Part shown: positions 35,438 to 44,232 of the stretch, in pieces
Layout: every line of letters begins with the position of its first letter
How positions within the stretch are numbered: position 1 is the stretch's first letter
From: Cupriavidus necator
Lineage (GTDB): Bacteria; Pseudomonadota; Gammaproteobacteria; Burkholderiales; Burkholderiaceae
NCBI RefSeq assembly: GCF_013141915.1
Contig: NZ_SROX01000003.1
Location: 62,001-126,000, forward strand
Length of the DNA stretch: 64,000 bases
Reading direction: 5' to 3'
Notes under the pieces: generated by a model
What the model saw: only the letters and a program-made list of their open reading frames with translations
What the model was told of the DNA's origin: nothing
Database searches by the model: none
Position numbers and translations under genes: made by a program

Positions 35438-37110
35438 GCCAGTGAATTCAATTCGTTGATGATTGTGGGGCTGGCCCAGAGGGGGTGAGGATCGTGTCGT
35501 GCCCGTTCTCGGGCGGCATTCACCTGCTCAGGCTTGAACAACTTGCGGCGAAGGCCGGCTTGGATGACGTCGCGGTCGATCAGACGAGGGATGTGGGCAA
35601 GGTGGTGGTCCCAGCGGCGCTTATCCACGCGCGGGCGCTCGCGCAAGATCCGAAAGTAAAACGAGAACAACCGCCATAGGTCATCGCCGGTGACGACGTA
35701 GTTGCGGCAGCGAAGACAGTTCAGAAAGCTTTGGCAAAGGTCGCCGTTTCGTTTTGGGGCATACTCGCCGGCGGTGGTGTCCGAGCACCGGCCAACCGGC
35801 GTTCGTTCAGTGGCACCGAGGGTGTTTGTCAAAAGCTCCTCGACCAGCACCAGGCCCATGAAGCGCCAGTTTTTGCGGGCATCTTCGCTAGGTCGCAGGT
35901 AGTTGCGCATGGTGACGACGAGTGAGTTCCCAGCCGCGGTCGCGGTGGCGACGACATCGCCGTCCAGAATCTCGTACACGCGGTTGACGAAGGTCTTGCG
36001 CAGCCGGCTGACGTTGATCCGCATCGGCTCGCCGTCATCGCCCCGGAGGTCGTACGTCCTGACCAGCTTTTTGATTGCCTCTTCGAGGGTGCCGTGCGTC
36101 AGTGCGCTGACGCGACTTTCACTGTCCCTACTTCGTCGATACAGCCATACTCGATCACGAATGTCTTCCGGCGCCTCACGGCGCAGGCCAGCCGTCAGCG
36201 CAAGAACGCGGCGAATCAACCCAGCTACCGTGGAGCGCAGTGTCGGCGTAGATTCCACAACACGCATCACGGAATTGGATGCGCGCAGCGCCACCTTGGT
36301 GGAGGAGTAACCTCGGCGCTTGAACACGACCAGAAACTCTATTCCTTCCTTTGGATGCGCGCGCAGGCAGTTCATCGGCATCTCTAGCAATGGCGTGGTG
36401 TTCCGACCCGTGTGCAAGGCTACGACCAGCAGGGCATAGGCTGCTAGTGTTGCCGTGGGTTCTGCGTCCTCTCCAAACAGTGGCTGCACCGCCGTCCTCA
36501 CGGCAAGCGTGAAGGCCTTCTTCTCGGTGGCAGATAGCGGGCGCTCCCCTTTGCCTCCGCGTGTCGAGCCGGGGAAGGGGTTGCTGGGGAACGTGGCTTC
36601 ACTGCCGCGTTCGATCACGTGGACCAGTCCTCGCCGTCCCAAGGCCTGCAAGACGGACTTGGTATAGCTGTACGCCGTTCGCTGCGAGTCCGTGGCGATG
36701 CCTTGGTCTCGGAGAAAGAGCAGGTAGCTATCTATGGTGTCGCGGGTGATGTCGGTCAGGCGCATCGGTCGGCCGTTTGCGGTGCCGAGCATGGTTAGGT
36801 GCGTCAAAAATCTCGCGAGGCCTAGTTTGCAGTAGCCCACGACAGTCGTCACCTGGACGTCTGAGTCCTGCTTGCCGAGGAAGCGCTCAACCTGCCGCTG
36901 ACAGGCATAGGTGATCGGGTCAATGCCGACGCCGTACCAAGGGGCGAACTCGAATGTCCGGAGCCTGGTGGTGTTCCGTCCGAATCTCACTTCAGTGCAG
37001 CTCGGAGGCATTGCTGCCGCGGTGATGACGATCCTCCCCTCAGCATCGCGCTCATGCTCTATCTGAGGAATTGTCAGATCCGTCTTGAAGAAGGTCTTAC
37101 GCTTGCCCAT
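35434..37110 (-). CDS. Tyrosine recombinase, second of a trio
   Basis: This 558-residue recombinase shows Arg in LVVALHTGRNTTPLLEMP, an R-L-R-K-T-F box (INVSRLRKTFVNRVYEI) in place of the more usual H-L-R-H-T, and Tyr in SLVVTMRNYLRPSE. A cysteine-bearing C-terminal part (LCQSFLNCLRCRNYVVTGDD) follows, as in TnpB-like members of Tn554-type transposons. The start ATG lies 14 bp inside the end of the first recombinase gene and the stop overlaps the next, so translation is coupled. The replaced His may mean a specialised or regulatory partner, although this variant is common in the group. Confidence 0.83.
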   Translation of the reverse strand: MGKRKTFFKTDLTIPQIEHERDAEGRIVITAAAMPPSCTEVRFGRNTTRLRTFEFAPWYGVGIDPITYACQRQVERFLGKQDSDVQVTTVVGYCKLGLARFLTHLTMLGTANGRPMRLTDITRDTIDSYLLFLRDQGIATDSQRTAYSYTKSVLQALGRRGLVHVIERGSEATFPSNPFPGSTRGGKGERPLSATEKKAFTLAVRTAVQPLFGEDAEPTATLAAYALLVVALHTGRNTTPLLEMPMNCLRAHPKEGIEFLVVFKRRGYSSTKVALRASNSVMRVVESTPTLRSTVAGLIRRVLALTAGLRREAPEDIRDRVWLYRRSRDSESRVSALTHGTLEEAIKKLVRTYDLRGDDGEPMRINVSRLRKTFVNRVYEILDGDVVATATAAGNSLVVTMRNYLRPSEDARKNWRFMGLVLVEELLTNTLGATERTPVGRCSDTTAGEYAPKRNGDLCQSFLNCLRCRNYVVTGDDLWRLFSFYFRILRERPRVDKRRWDHHLAHIPRLIDRDVIQAGLRRKLFKPEQVNAARERARHDPHPLWASPTIINELNSLA

Positions 37111-38260
37111 TCAGCGCATCCGCCAGGTCATTGAGTTCGTCGTCGTACGCCAGCACAGCCTCGTCAGCCAATTCATTGACCAGATGCAGGTACACCATCG
37201 TGGTCTGCACTGAGGCGTGGCCCAACTGCTGCTTCAGAAACACCAGGGGTTCGATTCGGCTTCGGTCGCGGACCCGCTGGAGCGAGACGAGGGTGTGAGT
37301 CGCGTACGTATGGCGCAGAAGGTGAGCCCACACGCGAACGCCGGCCTTCCTGCCGATCTCCTTGATAATACGATTCAGACTTTTTCCATCGTCCGTAAAC
37401 CGCTCGCCGAACTGATTGAGGAACAGCGCCTTTTGCGGCGCCCCGCTTAGCGAGGAGCGCAGGCCGCGCTCATGGATTGCGTAGTGGTTCAGGTCCTTCA
37501 TCAGCCGCCGGCCGATGTAGATTGAGCGCGGCTTGTTGCCTTTGGTCTGCATCCCTTGGCCATCCTCAGGATCAAGGTGGACACGGATGTTGCGCTCTGG
37601 CCGTCCGGCAAGGTCTGGATCGAAGACATAGGCGCGCGGGAAGGAGGCCAGTTCCTCCCGGCGCAGGCCAGAGCCCACGGCAAGCCTAATAATCATGCGA
37701 TGATGAGGGTTAGCGGCTGCAGTCAATAGGGCATGGACTTGTGTGAGGGTGAGATATTGAGGCAGGTCCTTGCGAGCCCTCGGCATCACATCGCGCACGG
37801 CTTTCGTTCCGCCACTTCCATCGGCATGCGCGAGAAAGCCCCCCGTACGCATCGTTCGTCGCGTCTCATAGCCAAAAGGAAGCTGCTTGATCCAGCCCCT
37901 CTGCTGTGCGAAGGAATAGAACTCGCACACGTATAAGAGACGGTTCCGTACAGTATTGCGTTGGAGACCCGCAGTTTTGAAGCAGTAGTCTCGATAGGCG
38001 GCGAGCAGCGTTTTTTTCTCTCCGCGATCTACGTCGTCCCAACGCAGGTCGTGCGCCTGAAGGAAGCTGAAGTAGTCGTAAAGAGAACGCCCTGTCGGTT
38101 CCCAAGAATTACGCGAGCCGATAGCACCGCGGAGCAGGTAGTGGCGCAGGAATTCGTTGGCTTCCGCGCAGCTCTCCATGCTGTCCCATAGGAGGATTGG
38201 GAAGCCGGGGTAGGGCCGCCCGCCCATAACAAGATCCTCAGTCGATGCGACAAGACGCAT
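37097..38260 (-). CDS. Tyrosine recombinase, first of a trio
   Basis: This 387-residue integrase has a SAM-like core-binding N-terminal half and a standard catalytic domain: R in LAVGSGLRREELASF, H-x-x-R in VWAHLLRHTYATHTL, and His and Tyr in LGHASVQTTMVYLHLV. ATG 38260 (MRLVASTEDLVMGG) shares its A with the stop codon of the preceding small gene and is chosen over an upstream frame that would read through it. It most resembles the TnpA-type member of Tn554-like elements. It is the best candidate for the strand-exchanging enzyme of the 16-kb element. Confidence 0.88.
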   Translation of the reverse strand: MRLVASTEDLVMGGRPYPGFPILLWDSMESCAEANEFLRHYLLRGAIGSRNSWEPTGRSLYDYFSFLQAHDLRWDDVDRGEKKTLLAAYRDYCFKTAGLQRNTVRNRLLYVCEFYSFAQQRGWIKQLPFGYETRRTMRTGGFLAHADGSGGTKAVRDVMPRARKDLPQYLTLTQVHALLTAAANPHHRMIIRLAVGSGLRREELASFPRAYVFDPDLAGRPERNIRVHLDPEDGQGMQTKGNKPRSIYIGRRLMKDLNHYAIHERGLRSSLSGAPQKALFLNQFGERFTDDGKSLNRIIKEIGRKAGVRVWAHLLRHTYATHTLVSLQRVRDRSRIEPLVFLKQQLGHASVQTTMVYLHLVNELADEAVLAYDDELNDLADALNGQA

Positions 38261-38565
38261 CAGAGCTGCTTGGCCTTCAACACTGCTACGGCGCGCTTGA
38301 AGTCGAGCCGCATCAGGTGCATTACCAGATCGACCGCACCTCCACCGCCTCGGTTCGCACGTGTATCTAGGAACCGGGGTCCCGTGCACAGGATTTCGTA
38401 GTCCACGCCGTCCACGTTCGCGTGCCAGCGAGTTGTGCCATGGCTCTGCCGTGGTCTAAATTGCCCATCCTGCTTGGCGTATTCAGCAACTGCACGAAGG
38501 ACCACGACCGCCTCCAGTCTTCGCCAGCGCGCGAGAGTGAAGTTATCCACAACCCTCCGACCCAT
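38260..38565 (-). CDS. Small primase-N-terminus-like protein heading the recombinase operon
   Basis: This 101-residue protein starts at ATG 38565 after a good ribosome-binding site (GGGAGGGAAAA). Its second half, WHANVDGVDYEILCTGPRFLDTRANRGGGGAVDLVMHLMRLDFKRAV, has the order seen in CHC2-type primase N-termini (a GGGGAVDLVMHL box follows the substrate strand). It lacks the zinc-binding Cys/His set. It opens a five-gene message in which every gene overlaps the next. It could be an accessory factor of transposition; no named family was recognised with confidence. The element's right end lies about 55 bp upstream. Confidence 0.6.
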   Translation of the reverse strand: MGRRVVDNFTLARWRRLEAVVVLRAVAEYAKQDGQFRPRQSHGTTRWHANVDGVDYEILCTGPRFLDTRANRGGGGAVDLVMHLMRLDFKRAVAVLKAKQL

Positions 38566-38619
38566 TTTTCCCTCCCCCGCGCCCCCACCGGCTACTCGTC
38601 TTGGAAAGACTAGTAAAAT

Positions 38620-38643
38620 TCCTAACAGATACAAGGTTCCAGA
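38620..38643 (-). repeat. Right inverted end of the 16-kb element
   Basis: Reading inward on the minus strand gives TCTGGAACCTTGTAT then CTGTTAGGA, matching the left end with a few substitutions and gaps. It adjoins the ACAACGC repeat and the SRAP C-terminal codons. The recombinase operon starts about 55 bp inside. Confidence 0.55.
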
Positions 38644-39077
38644 ACAACGCCAGACGCGACAATTTGAAGAAGGCATGGCGACAGCTATACGGCTATCGAC
38701 ACGGCATCATGATCGTCAATGCTTTCTACGAAAATGTCGCACGGCATCGGATGGAGCAGCGAGAGCTGGCACCTGGCGAGCAGCAAGAGAGCGTGGTTTT
38801 GGAGTTCAGGCCCGAGCCGCAGCAGGACATGTTGGTGGCGTGTCTATGGTCGATCAGCAAAGGAGGAGAGGGCGAGGCCGATCTCTATTCCTTCGCTGCC
38901 ATTACCGACGAGCCGCCCGCTGAGGTGTCGGCCGCAGGGCATGATCGTTGTATCGTGCCAGTCAAGCCCGAGCATGTGGAAGCCTGGTTGAATCCCGACG
39001 CGAAGAACTTGGCCGCGCTCGATGCAATCCTGGACGACCGGAACCAGCCCTACTACGAGCACCGGTTGGCAGCGTAG
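38644..39077 (+). pseudogene. C-terminal half of the split SRAP gene
   Basis: The frame resumes at the ACAACGC repeat as NARRDNLKKAWRQLYGYRHG. It carries the remaining SRAP catalytic positions: Glu in IVNAFYENV and His in AAGHDRCIVPVKPEHVEAWL. It ends at 39077 with YYEHRLAA. It lacks the N-terminal Cys2, which lies with the other half at 22061-22591. An in-frame upstream extension from 38601 is element sequence. Possible expression from a start inside the element would give a protein without the cross-linking Cys and hence without activity. Confidence 0.8.
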
Positions 39078-39140
39078 GGAACGAAGAATCCCGATTCCAT
39101 GTCGTAGAATCGCTCACCTCCTGGCAACTCAGGGTCATTG

Positions 39141-39593
39141 ATGCGTGTTGGCCGACCGATACCTGCTCCTCCTCAGCCCCTCTGCGATTACTGCGGCGGG
39201 AAGGCGGTTCTTGCCCGCGTGGGAGAAGAGGCATACCCGTATTTGGAGGACCACGGGCCTGTGTGGATCTGCTCCCCGTGCCAGGCGTGGATCGGCGTGC
39301 GTGCGCGAAGCAAGCAACACACCCCGCTTGGAAGATTGGCCGACGCGGCATTGCGCGAAAAGAAGAGCCGACTGCACGATGCCCTCGATCCGTTGGTCAC
39401 TGCGAAGATGCGGCGCGACGGTGTCAATGCCTTTGAGGCGAGGGGCAAGGCAATGAAGTGGCTGATTGCATCGCTCCGCATTCCAGTCGACAGTCCCAGC
39501 ATCCATGCCCTTTCGCTTGAGCAGTGCGAACAGGCCATCCAATGCATCGCCGAGTTCCAGGCCTCACGTGGGCGAGAGCCTTCGGGTTCCTGA
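39141..39593 (+). CDS. DUF3268-type zinc-finger protein
   Basis: This 150-residue protein has an N-terminal Cys4 site: CDYCGGKAV (C-x-x-C) and WICSPCQAWIG (C-x-x-C), then TPLGRLADAALREKKSRLHDALDPLV, in the order of the DUF3268 family. The function of the family is not established; nucleic-acid binding is plausible from the finger. It follows the SRAP C-terminus by 64 bp on the same strand and converges with dnaE2, so before the 16-kb insertion it probably formed an operon with the SRAP gene. ATG 39141 is taken as start, with an in-frame TTG just before it. Confidence 0.75.
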   Translation: MRVGRPIPAPPQPLCDYCGGKAVLARVGEEAYPYLEDHGPVWICSPCQAWIGVRARSKQHTPLGRLADAALREKKSRLHDALDPLVTAKMRRDGVNAFEARGKAMKWLIASLRIPVDSPSIHALSLEQCEQAIQCIAEFQASRGREPSGS

Positions 39594-39613
39594 TGAGGGC
39601 AACGAGGATACTG

Positions 39614-42600
39614 TTAGCAGAAATTCCTGCTCGCGGTGTCCAGGGATCCAAGCATGGGCGACAAGTCGACAAAGCGTTGCGCGATCAGGTGCCGCACCTC
39701 GCCTTCGCATTGCCACTGGCCATAGACACCGAGTAGGGAGGCCGTCAATACCTCGCGTCGGTACTTCTCCATCACGGACGGCCAGACGATGACGCTGACG
39801 GTACCGGTCTCGTCCTCCAATGACAAGAAGACCACGCCATTCGCCGTGCTCGGCCGCTGCCGTACGGTCACGATTCCGCAGCCACGGGCAATCTGCCGCG
39901 TCGCGTAGGTGGCAAGCACGTCGGCGGGCACAAAGCGCAATGCAGCAAGCTTGTGGCGGAGCAGGGCAAGCGGGTGGCGGTTCAGCGTGAGGCCGAGCGA
40001 GCGATAGTCGCTGACGATCTCCTCGCCTTCCGTTGGCTGTGAGAGTTCGGGCATTGGCTCGTCCAGATCCGCGGGCCGCAGCAGATCCTTGTCAGGTACC
40101 GCTGCAGCCGCCTGCCACATCGCCTGGCGTCGACTACCCGTAAGGCCAATCAACGCATTGCCAGCGGCCAGTACATTGACATCGTGCCGGTCTAGCGACG
40201 CTCTGCGAGCAAGAACCTTGACGGAGGCGAAGGGCCGGAGTGCGCGTGCCGTTTCGATGCGTTCGGCCGCTTCGCGGCGCATGCCCCTCAGCTGCGAGAG
40301 GCCCAGGCGTACAGCCAGCACCGAGCCTTCATGACTTTCCAGGCTGGCGTCCCAGCCACTCACTGTCACATCAACAGGAAGAACCGTGACGCCATGGCGC
40401 TTGGCGTCCTGCACCAGCTGGGATGGCGTGTAGAAGCCCATCGGCTGGCTATTCAGCATGGCGCAGAGGAAGGCGTCAGGCTCGTGGCACTTGAGCCACG
40501 CACTCGCGTAGACGAGAAGTGCGAAGCTTGCTGCATGGCTTTCCGGAAAGCCGTACTCGCCGAAGCCCTGGATCTGCCGGAAGATGCTCTCCGCGAACTC
40601 CAGATCGTAGCCGCGCTCGAGCATGCCCGTCACGATGCGTTCGTGGTATCGCTCCAACCCACCTTTTCGCTTCCAGGCGGCCATGGCGCGACGCAGTTGA
40701 TCCGCTTCCCCAGCTGAGAAGCCTGCCGCCAGCATGGCTACCTGCATCACCTGTTCCTGAAAGATCGGTACACCCAGCGTGCGGGACAGGGCTTGCTCCA
40801 TCTCCGGGCTCGGATAGCTGACCGGCTCCAAGCCCTGCCGGCGACGCAGGTAGGGATGCACCATGCCACCCTGAACCGGGCCCGGCCGAACGATCGCCAC
40901 TTCGATGACGAGGTCATAGAAGGTGCGCGGCTTCAAGCGGGGCAGCATCGACATCTGGGCGCGCGACTCAATCTGGAACACGCCCACCGTATCCGCCCGC
41001 GAAATCATCTCGTAGGTCTTCGGATCTTCCGCTGGAATGTCCTGCAGCTCAAAGGCTTCTCCGCGTTGTTGCGTCACCAGATCCAGGGCTCGCCGGATCG
41101 CAGACAGCATGCCGAGCGCGAGGACATCAACCTTGAGCAACCCCAAGGCGTCAAGGTCGTCCTTGTCCCACTGGATCACGCTGCGATCGGCCATGGCCGC
41201 GTTCTCGATTGGCACCAGCCTGGAAAGCTTGCCACGCGCGAGCACAAAACCTCCTGTGTGCTGGGAGAGATGCCGCGGGAAGCCAAGCAGCGACACGGCC
41301 ATGTGTGCCCAGCGTTGGGACAATGCCGCTTCCGTATCCACGCCGCTTTCGCCAAAACGCTTAAGGAGATCCGCTTTGCTGTCGAACCAATGGTGAGATT
41401 TCGCGACCAGGTCGACGATCGCGGGATCCACACCTAATGCCTTGCCTGTGTCGCGCAGCGCGCTGCGAGGCCGGTAGGTGGTCACCGCGGCAGCCAGTGC
41501 CGCGCGGTCCCTCCCGTACTTGCGATACAGGTACTGGATCACCTCCTCGCGGCGCTGATGCTCGAAGTCGACGTCGATATCGGGCGGCTCGGCGCGCTCT
41601 TTTGAAATGAACCGCTCGAACAGCAGGTTGCCGCGTGCCGGGTCAACTTCGGTAATGCCGAGACAGTAGCAGACGGCGGAATTGGCTGCGGACCCGCGAC
41701 CCTGGCAGAGAATGCCGTTGGAGCGGGCGAACCGCACGATGTCGTAGACCGTCAGGAAATAGGGTTCATACGACATGTCGCGGATCAGTGCGAATTCATG
41801 TTCGAGTTGCTGCTGGACGGCAAGGGGGATGCCGTCCGGATAGCGACGGTGCGCGCCGACATAGGCTTCGCCCCGCAGATAGTCGGACGGCGTGACGCCA
41901 TCCGGCACCACTTCTTCGGGATACTCGTAACGGAGCTCGTCCAGCGAAAATTGACACAGGTTTGCAATGTGGACCGACTCCGTCAGGTAGCGGTGCGGGT
42001 AAATGTTGGCGAGTCGCAAGCGGGAGCGCAGGTGCTGCTCGGCGTTAGGCAGGAGGTCATACCCACATTCGGGAACCGGGCGATGCACACGGATGGCAGT
42101 CAGCACGTCATGCATCGGCTTGCGCGAGCGTACGTGCATGGTGACGTTGCCAGTGGCGACGATGCGCAGGTGATGTCGCGCCGCGGCCGCTTCGACCGTG
42201 CCGCGGTGGATATCGTCCATCGGCTTGTAGAGCAGGCTCAATCCCATCCACGCCCTGCCAGCAAAAGTCGCGCTCACCCATGCCGATTGCGCCTCCAGCT
42301 TCTCGGCCGCCACGCCATAGTCCGGCGTGAACACGATCAAGCAATCTGGCAGCCCCTTCAGATGCTCGGACGGCGCTTCGGGCGCGGCCAAGTCGCGTGG
42401 GGTCAGCACATAGGAACCCTTGGCGGCGCGCATGCGCGCGAGCGTGATCAGTTCGCACAAGTTGCCATAACCTTCGCGGTTACGGGCAAGCGCAAGGAAT
42501 GAGAGCGCGGGAGAGCCGTCGGCGTTCTGCAGCCGGAACCAGGCGCCAATTACAAGGCGAAGGCCGGCATTCCTGGCCTCTGTGTGGGCACGAACGATGC

Positions 42601-42763
42601 CCGCTAGCGAGCACTCGTCCGTGATGGCGAGCGCGTGGTAGCCCAACTGAGCGGCGCGCTCAGCGAGCTCTTCCGGCCGTGAGGCGCCGGCGAGGAAGGA
42701 GAAGTTGGAGCGGCAGTGCAGTTCCGCGTAGGCGGGCAGACCTGCCTTGGCGTTGATGTCCAT
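39614..42763 (-). CDS. dnaE2: Error-prone DNA polymerase DnaE2 (ImuC)
   Basis: This 1049-residue C-family polymerase has a PHP domain at the N-terminus (YAELHCRSNFSFLAGASRPEEL, then DECSLAGIVRAH). The catalytic Asp-x-Asp is in EPPDIDVDFEHQRREEVIQYLYRKYGRDR. The helix-hairpin-helix and OB regions lie near the end (VFLSLEDETGTVSVIVWPSVMEKYR). DnaE2 carries out damage-induced translesion synthesis with ImuA and ImuB. MDINAKAGLPAYAEL at 42763, directly after the imuB stop, is the likely start. It is the last gene of the imuA-imuB-dnaE2 operon controlled by the LexA box at 44885. All polymerase motifs are present. Confidence 0.93.
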   Translation of the reverse strand: MDINAKAGLPAYAELHCRSNFSFLAGASRPEELAERAAQLGYHALAITDECSLAGIVRAHTEARNAGLRLVIGAWFRLQNADGSPALSFLALARNREGYGNLCELITLARMRAAKGSYVLTPRDLAAPEAPSEHLKGLPDCLIVFTPDYGVAAEKLEAQSAWVSATFAGRAWMGLSLLYKPMDDIHRGTVEAAAARHHLRIVATGNVTMHVRSRKPMHDVLTAIRVHRPVPECGYDLLPNAEQHLRSRLRLANIYPHRYLTESVHIANLCQFSLDELRYEYPEEVVPDGVTPSDYLRGEAYVGAHRRYPDGIPLAVQQQLEHEFALIRDMSYEPYFLTVYDIVRFARSNGILCQGRGSAANSAVCYCLGITEVDPARGNLLFERFISKERAEPPDIDVDFEHQRREEVIQYLYRKYGRDRAALAAAVTTYRPRSALRDTGKALGVDPAIVDLVAKSHHWFDSKADLLKRFGESGVDTEAALSQRWAHMAVSLLGFPRHLSQHTGGFVLARGKLSRLVPIENAAMADRSVIQWDKDDLDALGLLKVDVLALGMLSAIRRALDLVTQQRGEAFELQDIPAEDPKTYEMISRADTVGVFQIESRAQMSMLPRLKPRTFYDLVIEVAIVRPGPVQGGMVHPYLRRRQGLEPVSYPSPEMEQALSRTLGVPIFQEQVMQVAMLAAGFSAGEADQLRRAMAAWKRKGGLERYHERIVTGMLERGYDLEFAESIFRQIQGFGEYGFPESHAASFALLVYASAWLKCHEPDAFLCAMLNSQPMGFYTPSQLVQDAKRHGVTVLPVDVTVSGWDASLESHEGSVLAVRLGLSQLRGMRREAAERIETARALRPFASVKVLARRASLDRHDVNVLAAGNALIGLTGSRRQAMWQAAAAVPDKDLLRPADLDEPMPELSQPTEGEEIVSDYRSLGLTLNRHPLALLRHKLAALRFVPADVLATYATRQIARGCGIVTVRQRPSTANGVVFLSLEDETGTVSVIVWPSVMEKYRREVLTASLLGVYGQWQCEGEVRHLIAQRFVDLSPMLGSLDTASRNFC

Positions 42764-42768
42764 GGTTT

Positions 42769-44232
42769 TCAGCCGAAGAGGCCATGCAGATACCACCGAG
42801 CCTCATCGCCTTCTCGGCTGCCCATGCGTTCCTGAAAGATCCAGTAGCAGGTGTGGTCCTTCGCCTCCGCAACGAAATAGTCGCGTGTCACCAGCTGGCC
42901 GCCCCACCAGCCCGACTCGATGCGCTCAGGCGGTGAGACGATACGCAGTGGCGATCCGTAGAAGGGACGGTGGTCGCGTTCAATCAGCGGCACCGGCTTG
43001 CCGAGCAGCCAAACAGGACGTGGCAGGCCTGCGGGCAACGTTGCGCTGGGCGGCTTGTCAGTGGCAGACTGCCAGCTGTTGGCGACTTCCGGGCGGTAGT
43101 CTGCACGCAAGCACGGTTGGCGGACATTGTCAGCGCCGAGGCGTGCCACCAGCAACTCAAGCAGGCGTGCATGGTCCGCCGGCGTGCCGCCCGGTTCTGG
43201 AAACAATGAATCGCTGGGGGGTGCCACCGGCTCGGTCTCGATGGCAGACACCGCGACGGCAATCATCGGCGCCTCGACAGTCAGCCGCGTCAGACGCTCT
43301 TTGAGCAGGCGAACCAAATGCTCTTCATGCCAGTTGGGCTCGGCCAGCGCAATCTCAATCTTCGTTGGTGCGATGGCAGCGGGGCCGCGCTCGTGGCGCA
43401 GTTCGACCGCAAACCGCTTGATGGCCAGGTGCCGGGCGGTTAGCCAGCCGACCATCTGTACCAGCAAGCCGCGAGTGTAGGCAAGGGCGGACTCAGCGTT
43501 GTCCATCCTATCCGGAAGATCCACCGCGGCGTCAAACGATGGGGGAGCTTCGACCCATTCGAAGACTTCAGGTGCTTCCCCATGGGCGCGATCCAACGCC
43601 TCAAGGATGGCGGCGCCGCATCGGCGCTGCAGGCCTGCGCGCGGCAGCCGGCGCAGGTCTCCTAGCGTCCGACAGCCGAGTCCGTCCAGCCACTCATCAA
43701 ACGGCCGCGCCGCCGGCAGGATCGCAACGGGGATGCCGACCAGCGCTCGCACCAATGTGGGCATACTTAATGCCGTTCCGCCACCAGAGCGCGCAAGTAG
43801 CCAAGCGCCTTCGGCGGTTGGTGCGCATCCCGCGACAGGACTGAACCCCATTGCCCTGACGGCCGCCAGCATCCGTTGCCGCAGCTTGCGGACGCCGCCG
43901 AATAGTCGCAGCGTGGTGCTGATGTCGACAAGCACCGCCGCCTCCTCGGACGCAGCGACATTGGGCGAGAACTGCAGCATCGCCATCATGACACGCTCGA
44001 GCGCCGCCAGTTCTGCGCAACCATCGCGGTCAAAGAGAATGGTCTGCGGTGCGATCGTCTGTACGCCACCGCGGCGCATTGCCGGCTTCACGCCGGCCGC
44101 AATGGCCAGCGGCGACGCCATATGCACGCGCTCCCTGTCCAGGACAGCAACCGCTAGCTCAGTGGACCAGTTCGGTCGGAATACTTCGAGGGGCAGGGAC
44201 GACAGGCGCAGGCAGATCCACAGGCGCAGCAT
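42769..44232 (-). CDS. imuB: ImuB, Y-family polymerase-like adaptor
   Basis: This 487-residue Y-family homologue has palm and fingers remnants (LWICLRLSSLPLEVF; AVLVDISTTLRLFGG; FSPVAGCAPTAEGAWLLARSG) and an extended C-terminal region (GWWGGQLVTRDYFVAEAKDHTCYWIFQERM). In characterised members ImuB has lost polymerase activity and links DnaE2, ImuA and the beta clamp. The usual metal-binding Asp at the first motif appears to be replaced (LRLSSLPL), consistent with this. Its start overlaps imuA by 74 bp, and dnaE2 starts 5 bp after its stop, so expression is tightly coupled. Confidence 0.9.
   Translation of the reverse strand: MLRLWICLRLSSLPLEVFRPNWSTELAVAVLDRERVHMASPLAIAAGVKPAMRRGGVQTIAPQTILFDRDGCAELAALERVMMAMLQFSPNVAASEEAAVLVDISTTLRLFGGVRKLRQRMLAAVRAMGFSPVAGCAPTAEGAWLLARSGGGTALSMPTLVRALVGIPVAILPAARPFDEWLDGLGCRTLGDLRRLPRAGLQRRCGAAILEALDRAHGEAPEVFEWVEAPPSFDAAVDLPDRMDNAESALAYTRGLLVQMVGWLTARHLAIKRFAVELRHERGPAAIAPTKIEIALAEPNWHEEHLVRLLKERLTRLTVEAPMIAVAVSAIETEPVAPPSDSLFPEPGGTPADHARLLELLVARLGADNVRQPCLRADYRPEVANSWQSATDKPPSATLPAGLPRPVWLLGKPVPLIERDHRPFYGSPLRIVSPPERIESGWWGGQLVTRDYFVAEAKDHTCYWIFQERMGSREGDEARWYLHGLFG

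Larger units (their letters stand above)
22585..38650. mobile_element. About 16-kb tyrosine-recombinase element inserted in the SRAP gene
   Basis: Both boundaries carry ACAACGC (22585-22591 and 38644-38650). Joining these copies rebuilds the SRAP reading frame as KPGTYNA-RRDNLKKAW without a base too many or too few. The ends just inside are imperfect inverted repeats, GGAAC-G/C-TTG followed by GTTAGG. The cargo is an IS1182 copy, a decayed gene, a transport/catabolic operon with its LysR regulator and a PanP-like decarboxylase. The right end carries five overlapping genes including three tyrosine recombinases. Layout resembles Tn554-like or recombinase-trio (RIT) elements, but I do not recognise this particular family. 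Confidence 0.75.
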
